A DNA stretch of 39,089 bases from Candidatus Magasanikbacteria bacterium RIFCSPHIGHO2_01_FULL_41_23 (GCA_001782805.1 MFPT01000004.1:1-39089), one strand, 5' to 3'; positions 27,962-38,329 are shown, counted from the stretch's first letter. Translations and numbers: made by a program. Notes: generated by a model from the sequence alone, not told the origin.

Positions 27962-28321
27962 TTATTTATTATCTGAATCAATTTTCTTTTGAATTTTTTT
28001 AATTAAGCGTTCCAGCTTAGGTATCTCAACTTGACAAACATTCCAAGATAAAGCCAGATCAACATGATAATACTCGTGAATTAATATATCACGCATTCCA
28101 CTAATACTCTTCCAAGGAATTTCCGGATGCTCTGTGCGTAACATGGTGGGTAGTGATTTGACTATTTCTCCGATGATTTCTATACGACGATTTACGCAAT
28201 CCTGTGCTTTTATTGATCCTAAAAAATCCTTATAATCTAATCCATTAATGTAGTCATAGATCAGTTCACAAGATACTAATATATCCTGTAACAGAACAGA
28301 TACCATTCGTACTTTTTTCAT
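27962..28321 (-). CDS. HepT-like toxin (DUF86)
   Basis: RDILIHEYYHVDLALSW contains the RX4HXY motif; adjacent to MNT-type nucleotidyltransferase. Confidence 0.85.
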   Translation of the reverse strand: MKKVRMVSVLLQDILVSCELIYDYINGLDYKDFLGSIKAQDCVNRRIEIIGEIVKSLPTMLRTEHPEIPWKSISGMRDILIHEYYHVDLALSWNVCQVEIPKLERLIKKIQKKIDSDNK

Positions 28322-28629
28322 AGTAAAGCAACAAAATCTTTTTCAATATTTTTTTTCAAGGCTGGGTGTATGCTTCCCGGCGTACCGACATCCACCTTAC
28401 GTCCCAATTTTTCTTGTAACGAATCGCGGAGCCCAACAAGATCAAATAAACTTTTTTGTCCTTTAAATTCTATAATAATATCAATATCACTTTTACTCGT
28501 TGCCTCACCACGCGCGTATGAACCGAACAAATGAGCTTTTTTGACGTCAAAGTTCACAAAAACCGGTCTGGCTTTTGCTTGAATGTCAGATAGAGTTAAA
28601 ATTGATTTTTGTTTGACAATTTTTTTCAT
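28318..28629 (-). CDS. MntA-like minimal nucleotidyltransferase antitoxin
   Basis: HLFGSYARGEATSKSDIDIIIEF (GSX10DXD motif). Confidence 0.88.
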   Translation of the reverse strand: MKKIVKQKSILTLSDIQAKARPVFVNFDVKKAHLFGSYARGEATSKSDIDIIIEFKGQKSLFDLVGLRDSLQEKLGRKVDVGTPGSIHPALKKNIEKDFVALL

Positions 28630-28859
28630 ATATTTTTATTTTACTACACAAGTTCTAAATCGTCAAAATTCAGATATTCAAGGAAATGTTTATCCCCACA
28701 TTTCTTGACTTTCAGTATAAAACACTATCTAATACGTTTATGTTGTTCTTTCCTAATTTAGGTGAGGCCTAAGCAGACACAGAAAAATGGTGCGCCACTG
28801 TGTTGTGGAAAATGTCCCGATTTTTATCGGGATAATTTCCGCGACATAGGAGGTTTATC

Positions 28860-29336
28860 ATGACGCGGTTGTTCGTCGCCCTCCTGGTTTTGGGGGGTGG
28901 CAGTTTCGTCGGCTGTGATCAGTCGACTTCCAGCTCCACTGATGGAGCACTGGTTGCCGCCAACCATGACATCAACTCGAGTCCGGCGGCGGACTCCAAC
29001 CCCTCGACAAGCTCGGGGCAAGCGACCGCGGGTCAAGATGACCTGGCCACGTCCACTGACGTGGACAACACTGAAGACGGTGTGACTGACTCCCCTGCGG
29101 TTGAGGATTCTGCCTGCGATCCTCTCGCTACGATCTTCCGTGAGGGGATGATGCTGCTGTGTAAGCCATTCGAAGTGGCTTGCTTCCTACATCTGGATCT
29201 GGCATCCTGCCTGTGGTCCTGCGGGGAGTATCCGAATGGAGATCCCCCTCTCCAATCGAAAGACATCCCGCAGGATCCTCTCACCATCACCCCCGAGAAT
29301 CTCGCTAAGGATCAATGCGAAATTCTCAAGGAGTAG
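28860..29336 (+). CDS. Putative lipoprotein, GC-rich, Cys-rich C-terminus
   Basis: MTRLFVALLVLGGGSFVGC lipobox-like signal; GGAGG SD; Thr/Ser/Asp-rich linker. Confidence 0.65.
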   Translation: MTRLFVALLVLGGGSFVGCDQSTSSSTDGALVAANHDINSSPAADSNPSTSSGQATAGQDDLATSTDVDNTEDGVTDSPAVEDSACDPLATIFREGMMLLCKPFEVACFLHLDLASCLWSCGEYPNGDPPLQSKDIPQDPLTITPENLAKDQCEILKE

Positions 29337-29401
29337 CCGTGACTCTTTCAAAAACACGGCGCAATTCATTGAATTAAATTAATTTAGAATAGTGAATTAA
29401 T

Positions 29402-29430
29402 AAAAATCCCCAAGTACACGGGGATTTTTA
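29402..29430. terminator. Rho-independent terminator
   Basis: AAAAATCCCC AAGTACAC GGGGATTTTT. Confidence 0.85.
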
Positions 29431-29458
29431 TTTTAATAGTTAATGTGTAATATGAGGT

Positions 29459-32400
29459 TTATGGCACAACCACTATTGTACCTTTATACTTAATGAATGA
29501 ATCAGGGTTAGTTGAGTCACACAGGTCATTTACACCCCCCGTATTTTTTGGTACAGCCGTATAACACCCCGTATTCCCCGCCCCATTACAACTCCCCGTA
29601 CACCATCCCCAGTTATCCAGTATCTGAATTTTGGGTTTGAAGATACAGACAAAAGGATTGGCACTGGCCGTGTATCCTTGTTTTTTAAGGGCATCCCAGA
29701 TTTTTGATTCAATGTTAGTACCCTGACCATTATTCAATTCATTAAATTTATACACATAGTCGGCATCAATATCGGCGTCAGCTTGGGAACACGAATATCC
29801 ATGAACATATTCAAAGTAATTGGCTTCGCAGGCGCGAGTGGAATTACCAAAGTTGTGGCCATTGATGGTACAGGTTTCACTCGTGAGTGGACAATCTTCT
29901 TTAACTAGGCAGGTTACTTGTTTAGAAACGCTACATTCACCGACTTTTGGATTGGGATCAGTATCATCGGTGAGACAGAATGGTTTTTTATTTTTATATT
30001 CTCCGTATTGATTTTGATTGGTAATAAGTCCGTCTCCCCAATTGATCATGACGCGTTTGATGGGCATACGATTGTGGTCGGCAAAGGCAAAGAAGTCGGC
30101 GACTGCAGTTAAACTGCCACGGTTTATGAGGGGATCAGCTAGACCATCTTTATCTATGTCTTCGTTGATGGTGCCATTGTGACGATTGATAGTAAATGCG
30201 TTTGATTCGGCGGGAATACATTTTTGAGTATTGTCGCTGGAATAACAACGGTTTATATTTAATGAATAAATTTGTGGAGGCTGTGCCATTAAAACACTAA
30301 TGTTGTTCGTGCTTGAATCACCAATACCAAGAGCGTATGTTACATCAGACCAACTCACACTCCCAGATTTACTATTAAAATTAAATTCTTTAAAAATTTT
30401 GTTAAATAAATTACCTAGGTGAATTTTACCCTGATAATAGAAAGTCTCATTTTCTGGACCAATCTGACTATAAATTTTAGCATTGGGATTTTCTGGTTTG
30501 TTACACGAATAACTATCCCAAAAACTGTAATTTGATTTCACTACAAGTATTTGTTCAAAACTGACTGCGGTTCCTTTCAGTTTTTGATCTAATACATCAC
30601 CAGTACAACTAAAAAACGCTCCGTCAACAGCAGGATCATCAAAGATGTAATGCCTTAAAACATTCTCCCAACCAGAACTTGAAAGTGAAGTCAAAGAAAG
30701 ATTAAGTGAACCAAATGGAGGAAGATCAACATTGCGATTAATAGAAGGTATATTTGGATTATTACTACTGTAATCAGAATCAGAAAATACGTCTTTCCAT
30801 ACACGATTCGTCCAAGCCTTGTTTCTAGTTACAGCAGAATCAGTAGGATTTTCATCATAAACTTGAACAAATTCAGTACAGCGTGGTTTAAGTTCAACAA
30901 TCTCGGCAAAATACGGAGTCGCAAAAGATACGTCTGATTTCCAGCCAAAATATGTTTCCAGCCATTTATAATTATCAGCGTAGTCAATCTGATTACTACA
31001 ATATTTTTTCACACCATTTTTGTCAAAATTACAATAAATAAGCACAAATGAATGGGTGGGCACGAACGTCCACGAATTTTGATAATTCACTGTATTTTCA
31101 CCAGCCAATTCATCCATCCATCTCTTAAAAAAATCAAGGGGTTTCTTTGCTAAATCTAAATCCTCTTGTCCAAAATGCATTTTGTTTAATTGAGTGCCTT
31201 CATCAGACAAAGCAATTGCGCCGTATATAGTTTCATCTTTATGGTCACCATCCGAAATTTCCATAATCTTAAATACAAATAAACCACTTTGCTTGTTTTC
31301 AAAACCGTTAATGTAGTATGTATACTTATATTTAATATTTTTTAGTGTGGTTGGTCCGTATTCTCCACTAAAATTCGGATCAGTCGTATTTAGTTTATCG
31401 AAGTCGATAGTCATAACCTGAGCTGTATTGATATTTTTCATAATGTTTGGTGGAGCCAAAATCGGACCAAACTTTAGTTTGGCAATTTCATCTTTATACA
31501 TCGTAACATCGCTAGTTATATTGTAACTTTTTCCATATTGCGTAGTTGTCTTAAAAAAAGATATTTCCGATTCTGGAAAATCACTAGGTTTTTCATATTT
31601 TGAAATACTAAGCTTAGTGCATTGACCTTCGACTGTTGTCTGAGGACAAGAAGACCAAGATTGTTGATATTTATAAACAGTTGGACAATAATATTGCCCA
31701 GTTTCTGGATCTTGTTGTTCTGGTCCTTCGCAAAATTTTTGTCCCCCTTTTATATCAGGTTCACTTTTAACAGACACAGTCCTCTCTTTTAAAAAAGTAA
31801 AATACGTATTAAACGAAAGTCCTGATGTAAACAAAACAACAGCACTGGAATTGGTAACTGAAAAATTCTTGGTAGGAATTTTATTTTTTCCTTGTGTATC
31901 AAAATCCTGTGGAGACATAAAACCATTTTCACCAGGCTTAGGGAAACTTGTTTCGTTATACACGCCTGAAGTAAAGGAGCCATCCGTTCCAACAATTGTG
32001 TAAGCATTGTCCGTGATGTTTGGAAATGGTTTTAATTCTGCACCAGACCATGCCCACATTTGGGCTACAGCGTAAGAACGATTTTTAAAATCATCTGGAT
32101 TGGATATATTTTTATAAGCACCTGTATAGGAATTTAAATTGTTAAATGGATAATCATCCGCTGGATTAAAATTATTGGGAAAACTATTTGTATTCAACAC
32201 CCCCAATCCATTCCCACTCGCCTCAGTACAATACACTTTTCCAAATTCACCGATTTTTTCACCGGTAACACTCAATTTGACCGCATCTTCTGCGGGATAA
32301 TAGCCAGCTCCGGGAAATTTGTTATATTGATCAAAATTCGTCGCCGCCGTATCAGTGGGTAACCACGTAAGACAAGCATATTCATTGGTTGCGAGATTAA

Positions 32401-35400
32401 TCGGACGACTAAAATCGCGTTCCAAACAAAAACCGCGCAAACCAGTGTGCGTTTCCACATCACGCACTCGACTACAGACTCCGGGAATAGTAACTGCGCC
32501 AGCTGCGCCAGCACTACTGCATTCCGCGTCATTATTACAAGCTTGACCCGCTTTATCACCCACCAAATCCGAACAAATACCTTGGGGATACTCGGTGGTG
32601 TTCGCGGTGCGATAATCAGTTACGCCATTTTTGTAGGTTATTTTTTTGTACTCGCACGAACAATCACCATTTTGGCAATAATTGGCGCGCTCAAAACCGG
32701 AAAGATTTGCTTGAGACTCAAGACGAGTATACTTGGGATCTATTTGATTGATAGCAAAAGCCTGATATTTTTTCCCTTCATCCAAATTTTCTATAATACT
32801 ACTGGCAAACGGACTGGTTTTTTCGGGAAAGGCTTTGCATGATCCGATTTCCAAATATTTGGCGGCAGTGGTTGTGGAATTTACGGTATCGGGGAATGAG
32901 CCGTACAATGGATAAATACATTTTTTCTCATAACATCGTCCGCCAAAATCATTAAAACCACATTTTGCCCATTCATTTTTACTTTTACAACTATAGGTTT
33001 CAATATCGATCTGATTATTCCCCAAAACAGCCGGATTGAACAAAAATGCCAAATAAGCCACTGCGTCACCATCAAACACGACTGAAATGGTGTTACCAAT
33101 CCGATATTTATTAAATAATGAATAGCCGGAATAATCTTCACCATACCAAGAAACATCGCGGCCAACATAGGCCTCTTCGGTCAAACGATTAATGTCATCG
33201 GTGCTGAGTGGACTCCAATTAGTGCAACTGGAGCCAACTTCAGTGGCGCGACAGGCTTTATATTGAGCGCAAATGGTGCGTTGTTTTCCGGTTTGATCAG
33301 TCACGCGCACTTTGTCTTTGCATCCCAGCCATTCGCTACAGGATCGGTCACGATTAACTTTCAGTAAAACATTGGTGTCAGTCGCGCCGGTAGTAATAGG
33401 GTCAATCGGTCCATATTTATCAGTGCCTTGGGCATTGACGCCATCACTTATTTTATATGTTTCGGCCGCGTTGTATCTTAATGTGGGATTATTGGTCGCA
33501 TTAAAAAGCGCGCAACCTTGTTTGAGATTAACTTTGCCCTCACATTGTCCCGCGTCTTGGAGTAATTTTTGGTTAAAAATAACATAATACGATTTACCGG
33601 AGTCGAGGGGCTTGCCCTGAGCGTAGTCGAGGGGCTTGCCCTGAGCGTAGTCGAGGGGATCAATTAATTCCGTGCATTGATTATATTGTTCGGCGCAACG
33701 GCCAACCGCGCCATTATATTCGGCTGATTTATTTGACCAAATGCCATATTCGCCTCCAGCAATTAAATAATTACTGTAACAAGGCACAGCGCCAACGCCG
33801 GTACATGATTCACCGCTTTCACAATCACTGGTTTCTTTACATAAATTATTGCTACTGCTTTTGGCCGGATCAGTGGCGCTACATTTGCCCACTCCTTCTT
33901 GGAACCAGCCCGCATACTCAAATCCTTTGGTTTTTTCTTTGTATGAACAAATTGCCGATCCCGAAGCAGTGGGATCTTTAAAATAATCAATATTATTGTC
34001 TGATTTAAAAGCACTGCAACCAAGCTGTTCTTGCGCACACAAAATTTGCTCATAATTTTCCGGATTATTTTTTATATAACTTTCCGTAAATTTATACGCG
34101 CTTGTGGCTGTGCTGTTGGGAATTATATGATCTTCCAACGCGATTTTTTGACAGCCAACGTTACTCGTATCACAGGCATAACGTTGACGATAACTTAAAT
34201 AAATGGGTGAACTCGTGGGAGTATCGGCCGGTATAATTATGGTTGATTTAACAATGGTGCTTGGCACTTGAGTTAATAACGCCGTATAGACGGCTGATTC
34301 CAACGCGACTTTTGGGATAAAACAACCGGTTTCTCCGAACAGCACATCACAAGAACCAAGTTCATTGGAACCAACTTTTAAAGTACATTTGGTATTTTGC
34401 GTTCCTGTACACCACAAATTAAAAGCCGTGGTGTCGTGTTCATTAACAGTATTCTGCAAATCATAGAATGCGGTACAGCCCACAGCGTCTTCTCGGCACA
34501 GTCGATCAAAACCGGTAATGGCCAAGGGATTATTTAGACTGTCAGTATACGCGCGACAACCCAAAGCGCTCCCCGGCAAACCATCGGTGGGATTGGCATC
34601 ACAGGTTAACGGAACATCGGCCTGAACAGTTGTTCCATTATCCAAAGCAACCACTTGTTTCCAAGAATTTTTAATTAAATAGAGTTTTTCTTTTACTTTT
34701 GTCAGACGAAGATTATCCAAATAATACGCGCCGTTTACTCCGGACATTGCAGTACGAGTAATACGCAAAACTATTTTGCGAGTGCCATCGCCGGTAAATT
34801 GAACCGGACCAACCCGATATGATTGCCAAGTTTGACTAATCGGTACTTTGACGGTTTGAGCGGTTACGGGATCATAAGTAAAATTACCAACAATTTTATC
34901 CGTTGAGGGAGTAACTCCTTTTTCCACAAAAGAAATTTCCAAATTTTGTTGTACGCCGCGAGACCAAAATTCCAACTCATAAAATTTATCTGTTTCCAGC
35001 GTGCTCGTAACAAATGTATATTCAGCCTGATCAATATTTATTTCCAAAGAGTTTTGACCAACGGTCAATGATTCCGGTTTGACCAGTAAACCCGAACTCC
35101 ATCCGGCCAAAAGATCAGTCAACGCAGTCGGTGAATTATCTTCCGGCTCAAATTTTTGTTCCGATATGCTTTGAATGGTATTGGCGGCCGGACCAGTGTA
35201 CGCGCGACAATTGTTGGCTTCCGGCACGCAGGAATTATTTTTACCCGGCTGAGATGTTGTCCAATAAATACAAACGCCATTGTTATATATGCCGCCATTG
35301 TAACAGAGTTGGCATTTTTGTAGAGCAGGAGCTCCATCATCCCATTTGCCACCTTTGGCCTCACACATTAATTCATTCTGCTGACTTAAGGCCAAATCTA

Positions 35401-38326
35401 TGCGCAAAATACTTTCGGTCTTGCGCAATGGATGACAGGCCGGAGAAACAACAATGGTTTTACTAAGCAAACGATAGAACACTTTACCTGATTCATCATA
35501 AAGAGCGCGACAATCGGGTTTTGGCGCTCCTTGGACATAGGCATTTTTGAGCGCGGCTTCGTAACTGGTTTTATTACAATCAAGATAATTGGCAATAATA
35601 ACACTCTGACTATCGTCAACATAGGCGGGTGAGCCGGCACTAAATTCGGCTTTTATACCGGTATACGATGGAACAGTATCAATGCCGGTCAAATAAACCA
35701 AATAGTTGGTGTTGTAACGATCAGTCTTATCACTGCTTATCGGACGTAATTTATAATTTTGGATAACATAGCCGAGACTGGCTGAACCTTCCCATGAATA
35801 AAACGTTTTTTCATTGGTGCCGGTTGGCTTTTCGCAATATTCCAAATCAGAATAATACTCCAATTTTTCCCCACCGGCTCCGGCTTCATCTACATTGGTA
35901 AACTCAGCACATCCTTCATACTGTGACAGACAACTTTTTGCCTGACTGGGTATAAACTGCAAAGGGAAAACAGCCGGTTCAAACGCGCCTTTGTCCACGG
36001 GAATTTCTTGTTTAAACGTGTCATATCCAATACATTGAGCCGAACATTGATTGGCGCCCACAATACCGGTTATTGTGTCTGCATCATTGTCGGTAACCGG
36101 TTTATACGCTTCACATCCGGCTTCATCTTTGGTACAAGCCGGAGCAAATGGTTTACACAGACCAGTGTCTTTATTATTTATTGGACGCTTAAGCAGTTCG
36201 GCAATGTCACCATCATTATCCGGCCAAACTTTTTTATTGGAAATATGATTGGTTATTAAATAACAACTGTCAAATAAAGTGTTCGGAGCTTTTTTAAGAT
36301 AGGCTAGACGATCTTGGCCGCTAACTGGTACGGCTCGGGATAAAACACTGCAACCATCAGCCGAAGCCGGACACGTATAATTTTTTATTGAGTCATTAAA
36401 ATAAATCGCCGGATTCTTGCCTGTACTTATTTCATTGGTTTTATTCACTGACTGACCGGTATTGCGCCATGTTCCGTCGGATTTTGGTTCAGTGCTATAG
36501 ACTCTGCAACCAACTGATTGAGCATTGCATTGGCCAAACTCTACAGTCCGAGACAAATAAGACACGCGCGAATTATTTGCCGTGTTAGTATAAGTGGTGC
36601 AAGTGTTGTACTGTGCGGGACAGATTGATCCGCCAAAACGCCAAGTATTTTTTTCGCGCAAACAATAGCCGTAATCACCTAAACATTGGCCTTTTTCATC
36701 TTCTTTAAGACAAGTGGAAATTCCCACACATTCTTCCCGACGAGCCGGATTGCCACTGGCCAATAATTTGGGACCAAACACTTTGGCATCACAGCGCGGT
36801 TCGGGCAAACGAAGAATCCAGTCCGGATCAATCAAATGACAAAACGGATGCTCCAGACTTGGTTGACCGTTCGGATCACAATCATAAAATCCGGCCACTA
36901 CTTTGCCCAATGTCCAATTTTGCAATTGATCCGGATCAGCTTTGGCCGCGGCAATTTCAAAACCGAGCGGAACAATACGAGCACGCCGTAATTTTTGGAT
37001 ATTGGAATAACAATAATAATTATCATTGTAACATTTGCGCGGATTGGTATTATATTCATGACTCGGAGGAACTAAAGCCCAGTCAGGATGTAACAAAAAA
37101 TTATTTTTGGCATCCATGGCCTCGCGGATTGTCAAAGCCTTGCCGGTATTTGCCCGTTTAATCGCATCTCTAAACCCGGGATCAAGCACACAATTATTTA
37201 AACCGGGGTTATCCGGATTTAGACAATCACTCATTTCTTCCAGCAATGGATACGTGGTTAATTGTTGAGTGGGAATGGCAGTAAACAAAAAATTAAAGGC
37301 ATTCTGCGCCGCGGCTTTGTTATTATTAATCACGCCAGCATATTCACTAAAAGCCGAAGACACTGCGCTTTCTGTGGCCGCGCCACCACCGGACGAAGAA
37401 TCAGGCAATATACCTTCGGTCATAATGGTTTGCATGACTTGGGAAACTAGCGTATTCACAAATACTCCGGCGGCCGCGGGAATTACTTGCCACAGACCTG
37501 CTCCATAAATACCCGCGATTTGTTGTGAAGAAAGATCTGCTTGATTTTTACCGGTCAAAGCTTTGGTTTCTTCGCGAATCACATCGGCCGGAGTTTTGAT
37601 ATTGCCGGAAATCAAATCAGTGACTGCTTTGTATCCACCACCTTCTTCGCGCGAAGTTTTGGCTCCTGTTTTGGCATTTGCATTTATTCTGTCGACTTTG
37701 CTAATAAGGCCAAACGCCACACCAAAATCCGATTGATCTACTTTTAAAGATCGCACAAAAGCCTGTGACGCAAAATCACCGGCCTTTTCATCAAAATTTT
37801 CAAAACCTTTTTCCCAACTGGTTTTAAAATCGTTCCAACTGCATTTTGGAGTTGGACCGCCGCCCGCTCCCGGATCAGCATACAATTTTCTAATTCCTAC
37901 TTGCAAAAATATCTGAAACTTTAAATCCGGAGGTTTACACAAATCAAGACCAAGCGGTGAGCCAAATTGTTCAATGGCAGAAGCCGCGCTATCAAGCGCC
38001 ACTTCGGAAAAATAAGCCGCAGCGCCTTTATTAAAAGCGAGTGCTCCTTGACCTTTTCCTCCGGACGCAATATACGTGGCTGTATCATAAGCCAATTTGC
38101 GCATAAAATAAGAAAAGCCGTTTACCAATGCGCCGAGAGATGCCGACAAAAGACCTTCGGTAATTGAATCACTAATATCCTTTTGAACCAATTTGGCCAC
38201 AACATCAGGCGCCCCAACGGCCAAGACTGCTTGTGGAATAAACACACCCAAAACTTGAACTGACAAAAAAAATGATACTGCCAGACTGATGGTTATTTTT
38301 TTGGTTTGTTTCCCAAGTTTATACAT
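29459..38326 (-). CDS. Giant (2955 aa) cysteine-rich secreted protein with CBM-like and PKD-like segments
   Basis: N-terminal signal/TM (KKITISLAVSFFLSVQVLGVFIPQAVLA); repeated C-x(n)-GC-x-[AEV]-[FY] motifs; jelly-roll-like LEINIDQAEYTFVTSTLETDKFYELEFWSRG...; PKD-like RVMINWGDG. Confidence 0.85.
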   Translation of the reverse strand: MYKLGKQTKKITISLAVSFFLSVQVLGVFIPQAVLAVGAPDVVAKLVQKDISDSITEGLLSASLGALVNGFSYFMRKLAYDTATYIASGGKGQGALAFNKGAAAYFSEVALDSAASAIEQFGSPLGLDLCKPPDLKFQIFLQVGIRKLYADPGAGGGPTPKCSWNDFKTSWEKGFENFDEKAGDFASQAFVRSLKVDQSDFGVAFGLISKVDRINANAKTGAKTSREEGGGYKAVTDLISGNIKTPADVIREETKALTGKNQADLSSQQIAGIYGAGLWQVIPAAAGVFVNTLVSQVMQTIMTEGILPDSSSGGGAATESAVSSAFSEYAGVINNNKAAAQNAFNFLFTAIPTQQLTTYPLLEEMSDCLNPDNPGLNNCVLDPGFRDAIKRANTGKALTIREAMDAKNNFLLHPDWALVPPSHEYNTNPRKCYNDNYYCYSNIQKLRRARIVPLGFEIAAAKADPDQLQNWTLGKVVAGFYDCDPNGQPSLEHPFCHLIDPDWILRLPEPRCDAKVFGPKLLASGNPARREECVGISTCLKEDEKGQCLGDYGYCLREKNTWRFGGSICPAQYNTCTTYTNTANNSRVSYLSRTVEFGQCNAQSVGCRVYSTEPKSDGTWRNTGQSVNKTNEISTGKNPAIYFNDSIKNYTCPASADGCSVLSRAVPVSGQDRLAYLKKAPNTLFDSCYLITNHISNKKVWPDNDGDIAELLKRPINNKDTGLCKPFAPACTKDEAGCEAYKPVTDNDADTITGIVGANQCSAQCIGYDTFKQEIPVDKGAFEPAVFPLQFIPSQAKSCLSQYEGCAEFTNVDEAGAGGEKLEYYSDLEYCEKPTGTNEKTFYSWEGSASLGYVIQNYKLRPISSDKTDRYNTNYLVYLTGIDTVPSYTGIKAEFSAGSPAYVDDSQSVIIANYLDCNKTSYEAALKNAYVQGAPKPDCRALYDESGKVFYRLLSKTIVVSPACHPLRKTESILRIDLALSQQNELMCEAKGGKWDDGAPALQKCQLCYNGGIYNNGVCIYWTTSQPGKNNSCVPEANNCRAYTGPAANTIQSISEQKFEPEDNSPTALTDLLAGWSSGLLVKPESLTVGQNSLEINIDQAEYTFVTSTLETDKFYELEFWSRGVQQNLEISFVEKGVTPSTDKIVGNFTYDPVTAQTVKVPISQTWQSYRVGPVQFTGDGTRKIVLRITRTAMSGVNGAYYLDNLRLTKVKEKLYLIKNSWKQVVALDNGTTVQADVPLTCDANPTDGLPGSALGCRAYTDSLNNPLAITGFDRLCREDAVGCTAFYDLQNTVNEHDTTAFNLWCTGTQNTKCTLKVGSNELGSCDVLFGETGCFIPKVALESAVYTALLTQVPSTIVKSTIIIPADTPTSSPIYLSYRQRYACDTSNVGCQKIALEDHIIPNSTATSAYKFTESYIKNNPENYEQILCAQEQLGCSAFKSDNNIDYFKDPTASGSAICSYKEKTKGFEYAGWFQEGVGKCSATDPAKSSSNNLCKETSDCESGESCTGVGAVPCYSNYLIAGGEYGIWSNKSAEYNGAVGRCAEQYNQCTELIDPLDYAQGKPLDYAQGKPLDSGKSYYVIFNQKLLQDAGQCEGKVNLKQGCALFNATNNPTLRYNAAETYKISDGVNAQGTDKYGPIDPITTGATDTNVLLKVNRDRSCSEWLGCKDKVRVTDQTGKQRTICAQYKACRATEVGSSCTNWSPLSTDDINRLTEEAYVGRDVSWYGEDYSGYSLFNKYRIGNTISVVFDGDAVAYLAFLFNPAVLGNNQIDIETYSCKSKNEWAKCGFNDFGGRCYEKKCIYPLYGSFPDTVNSTTTAAKYLEIGSCKAFPEKTSPFASSIIENLDEGKKYQAFAINQIDPKYTRLESQANLSGFERANYCQNGDCSCEYKKITYKNGVTDYRTANTTEYPQGICSDLVGDKAGQACNNDAECSSAGAAGAVTIPGVCSRVRDVETHTGLRGFCLERDFSRPINLATNEYACLTWLPTDTAATNFDQYNKFPGAGYYPAEDAVKLSVTGEKIGEFGKVYCTEASGNGLGVLNTNSFPNNFNPADDYPFNNLNSYTGAYKNISNPDDFKNRSYAVAQMWAWSGAELKPFPNITDNAYTIVGTDGSFTSGVYNETSFPKPGENGFMSPQDFDTQGKNKIPTKNFSVTNSSAVVLFTSGLSFNTYFTFLKERTVSVKSEPDIKGGQKFCEGPEQQDPETGQYYCPTVYKYQQSWSSCPQTTVEGQCTKLSISKYEKPSDFPESEISFFKTTTQYGKSYNITSDVTMYKDEIAKLKFGPILAPPNIMKNINTAQVMTIDFDKLNTTDPNFSGEYGPTTLKNIKYKYTYYINGFENKQSGLFVFKIMEISDGDHKDETIYGAIALSDEGTQLNKMHFGQEDLDLAKKPLDFFKRWMDELAGENTVNYQNSWTFVPTHSFVLIYCNFDKNGVKKYCSNQIDYADNYKWLETYFGWKSDVSFATPYFAEIVELKPRCTEFVQVYDENPTDSAVTRNKAWTNRVWKDVFSDSDYSSNNPNIPSINRNVDLPPFGSLNLSLTSLSSSGWENVLRHYIFDDPAVDGAFFSCTGDVLDQKLKGTAVSFEQILVVKSNYSFWDSYSCNKPENPNAKIYSQIGPENETFYYQGKIHLGNLFNKIFKEFNFNSKSGSVSWSDVTYALGIGDSSTNNISVLMAQPPQIYSLNINRCYSSDNTQKCIPAESNAFTINRHNGTINEDIDKDGLADPLINRGSLTAVADFFAFADHNRMPIKRVMINWGDGLITNQNQYGEYKNKKPFCLTDDTDPNPKVGECSVSKQVTCLVKEDCPLTSETCTINGHNFGNSTRACEANYFEYVHGYSCSQADADIDADYVYKFNELNNGQGTNIESKIWDALKKQGYTASANPFVCIFKPKIQILDNWGWCTGSCNGAGNTGCYTAVPKNTGGVNDLCDSTNPDSFIKYKGTIVVVP
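33602..33658. repeat. In-frame tandem 24-bp repeat (2.4 copies) inside the giant gene
   Basis: GTCGAGGGGCTTGCCCTGAGCGTA x2 plus GTCGAGGGG, translating (minus) to PLDYAQGKPLDYAQGKPLDS. Confidence 0.95.
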
Positions 38327-38329
38327 AGT

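Noticed and set aside
33602-33658. CRISPR-like array
   Set aside because: Units are directly tandem without spacers and belong to the dispersed repeat family. No cas genes in the window.
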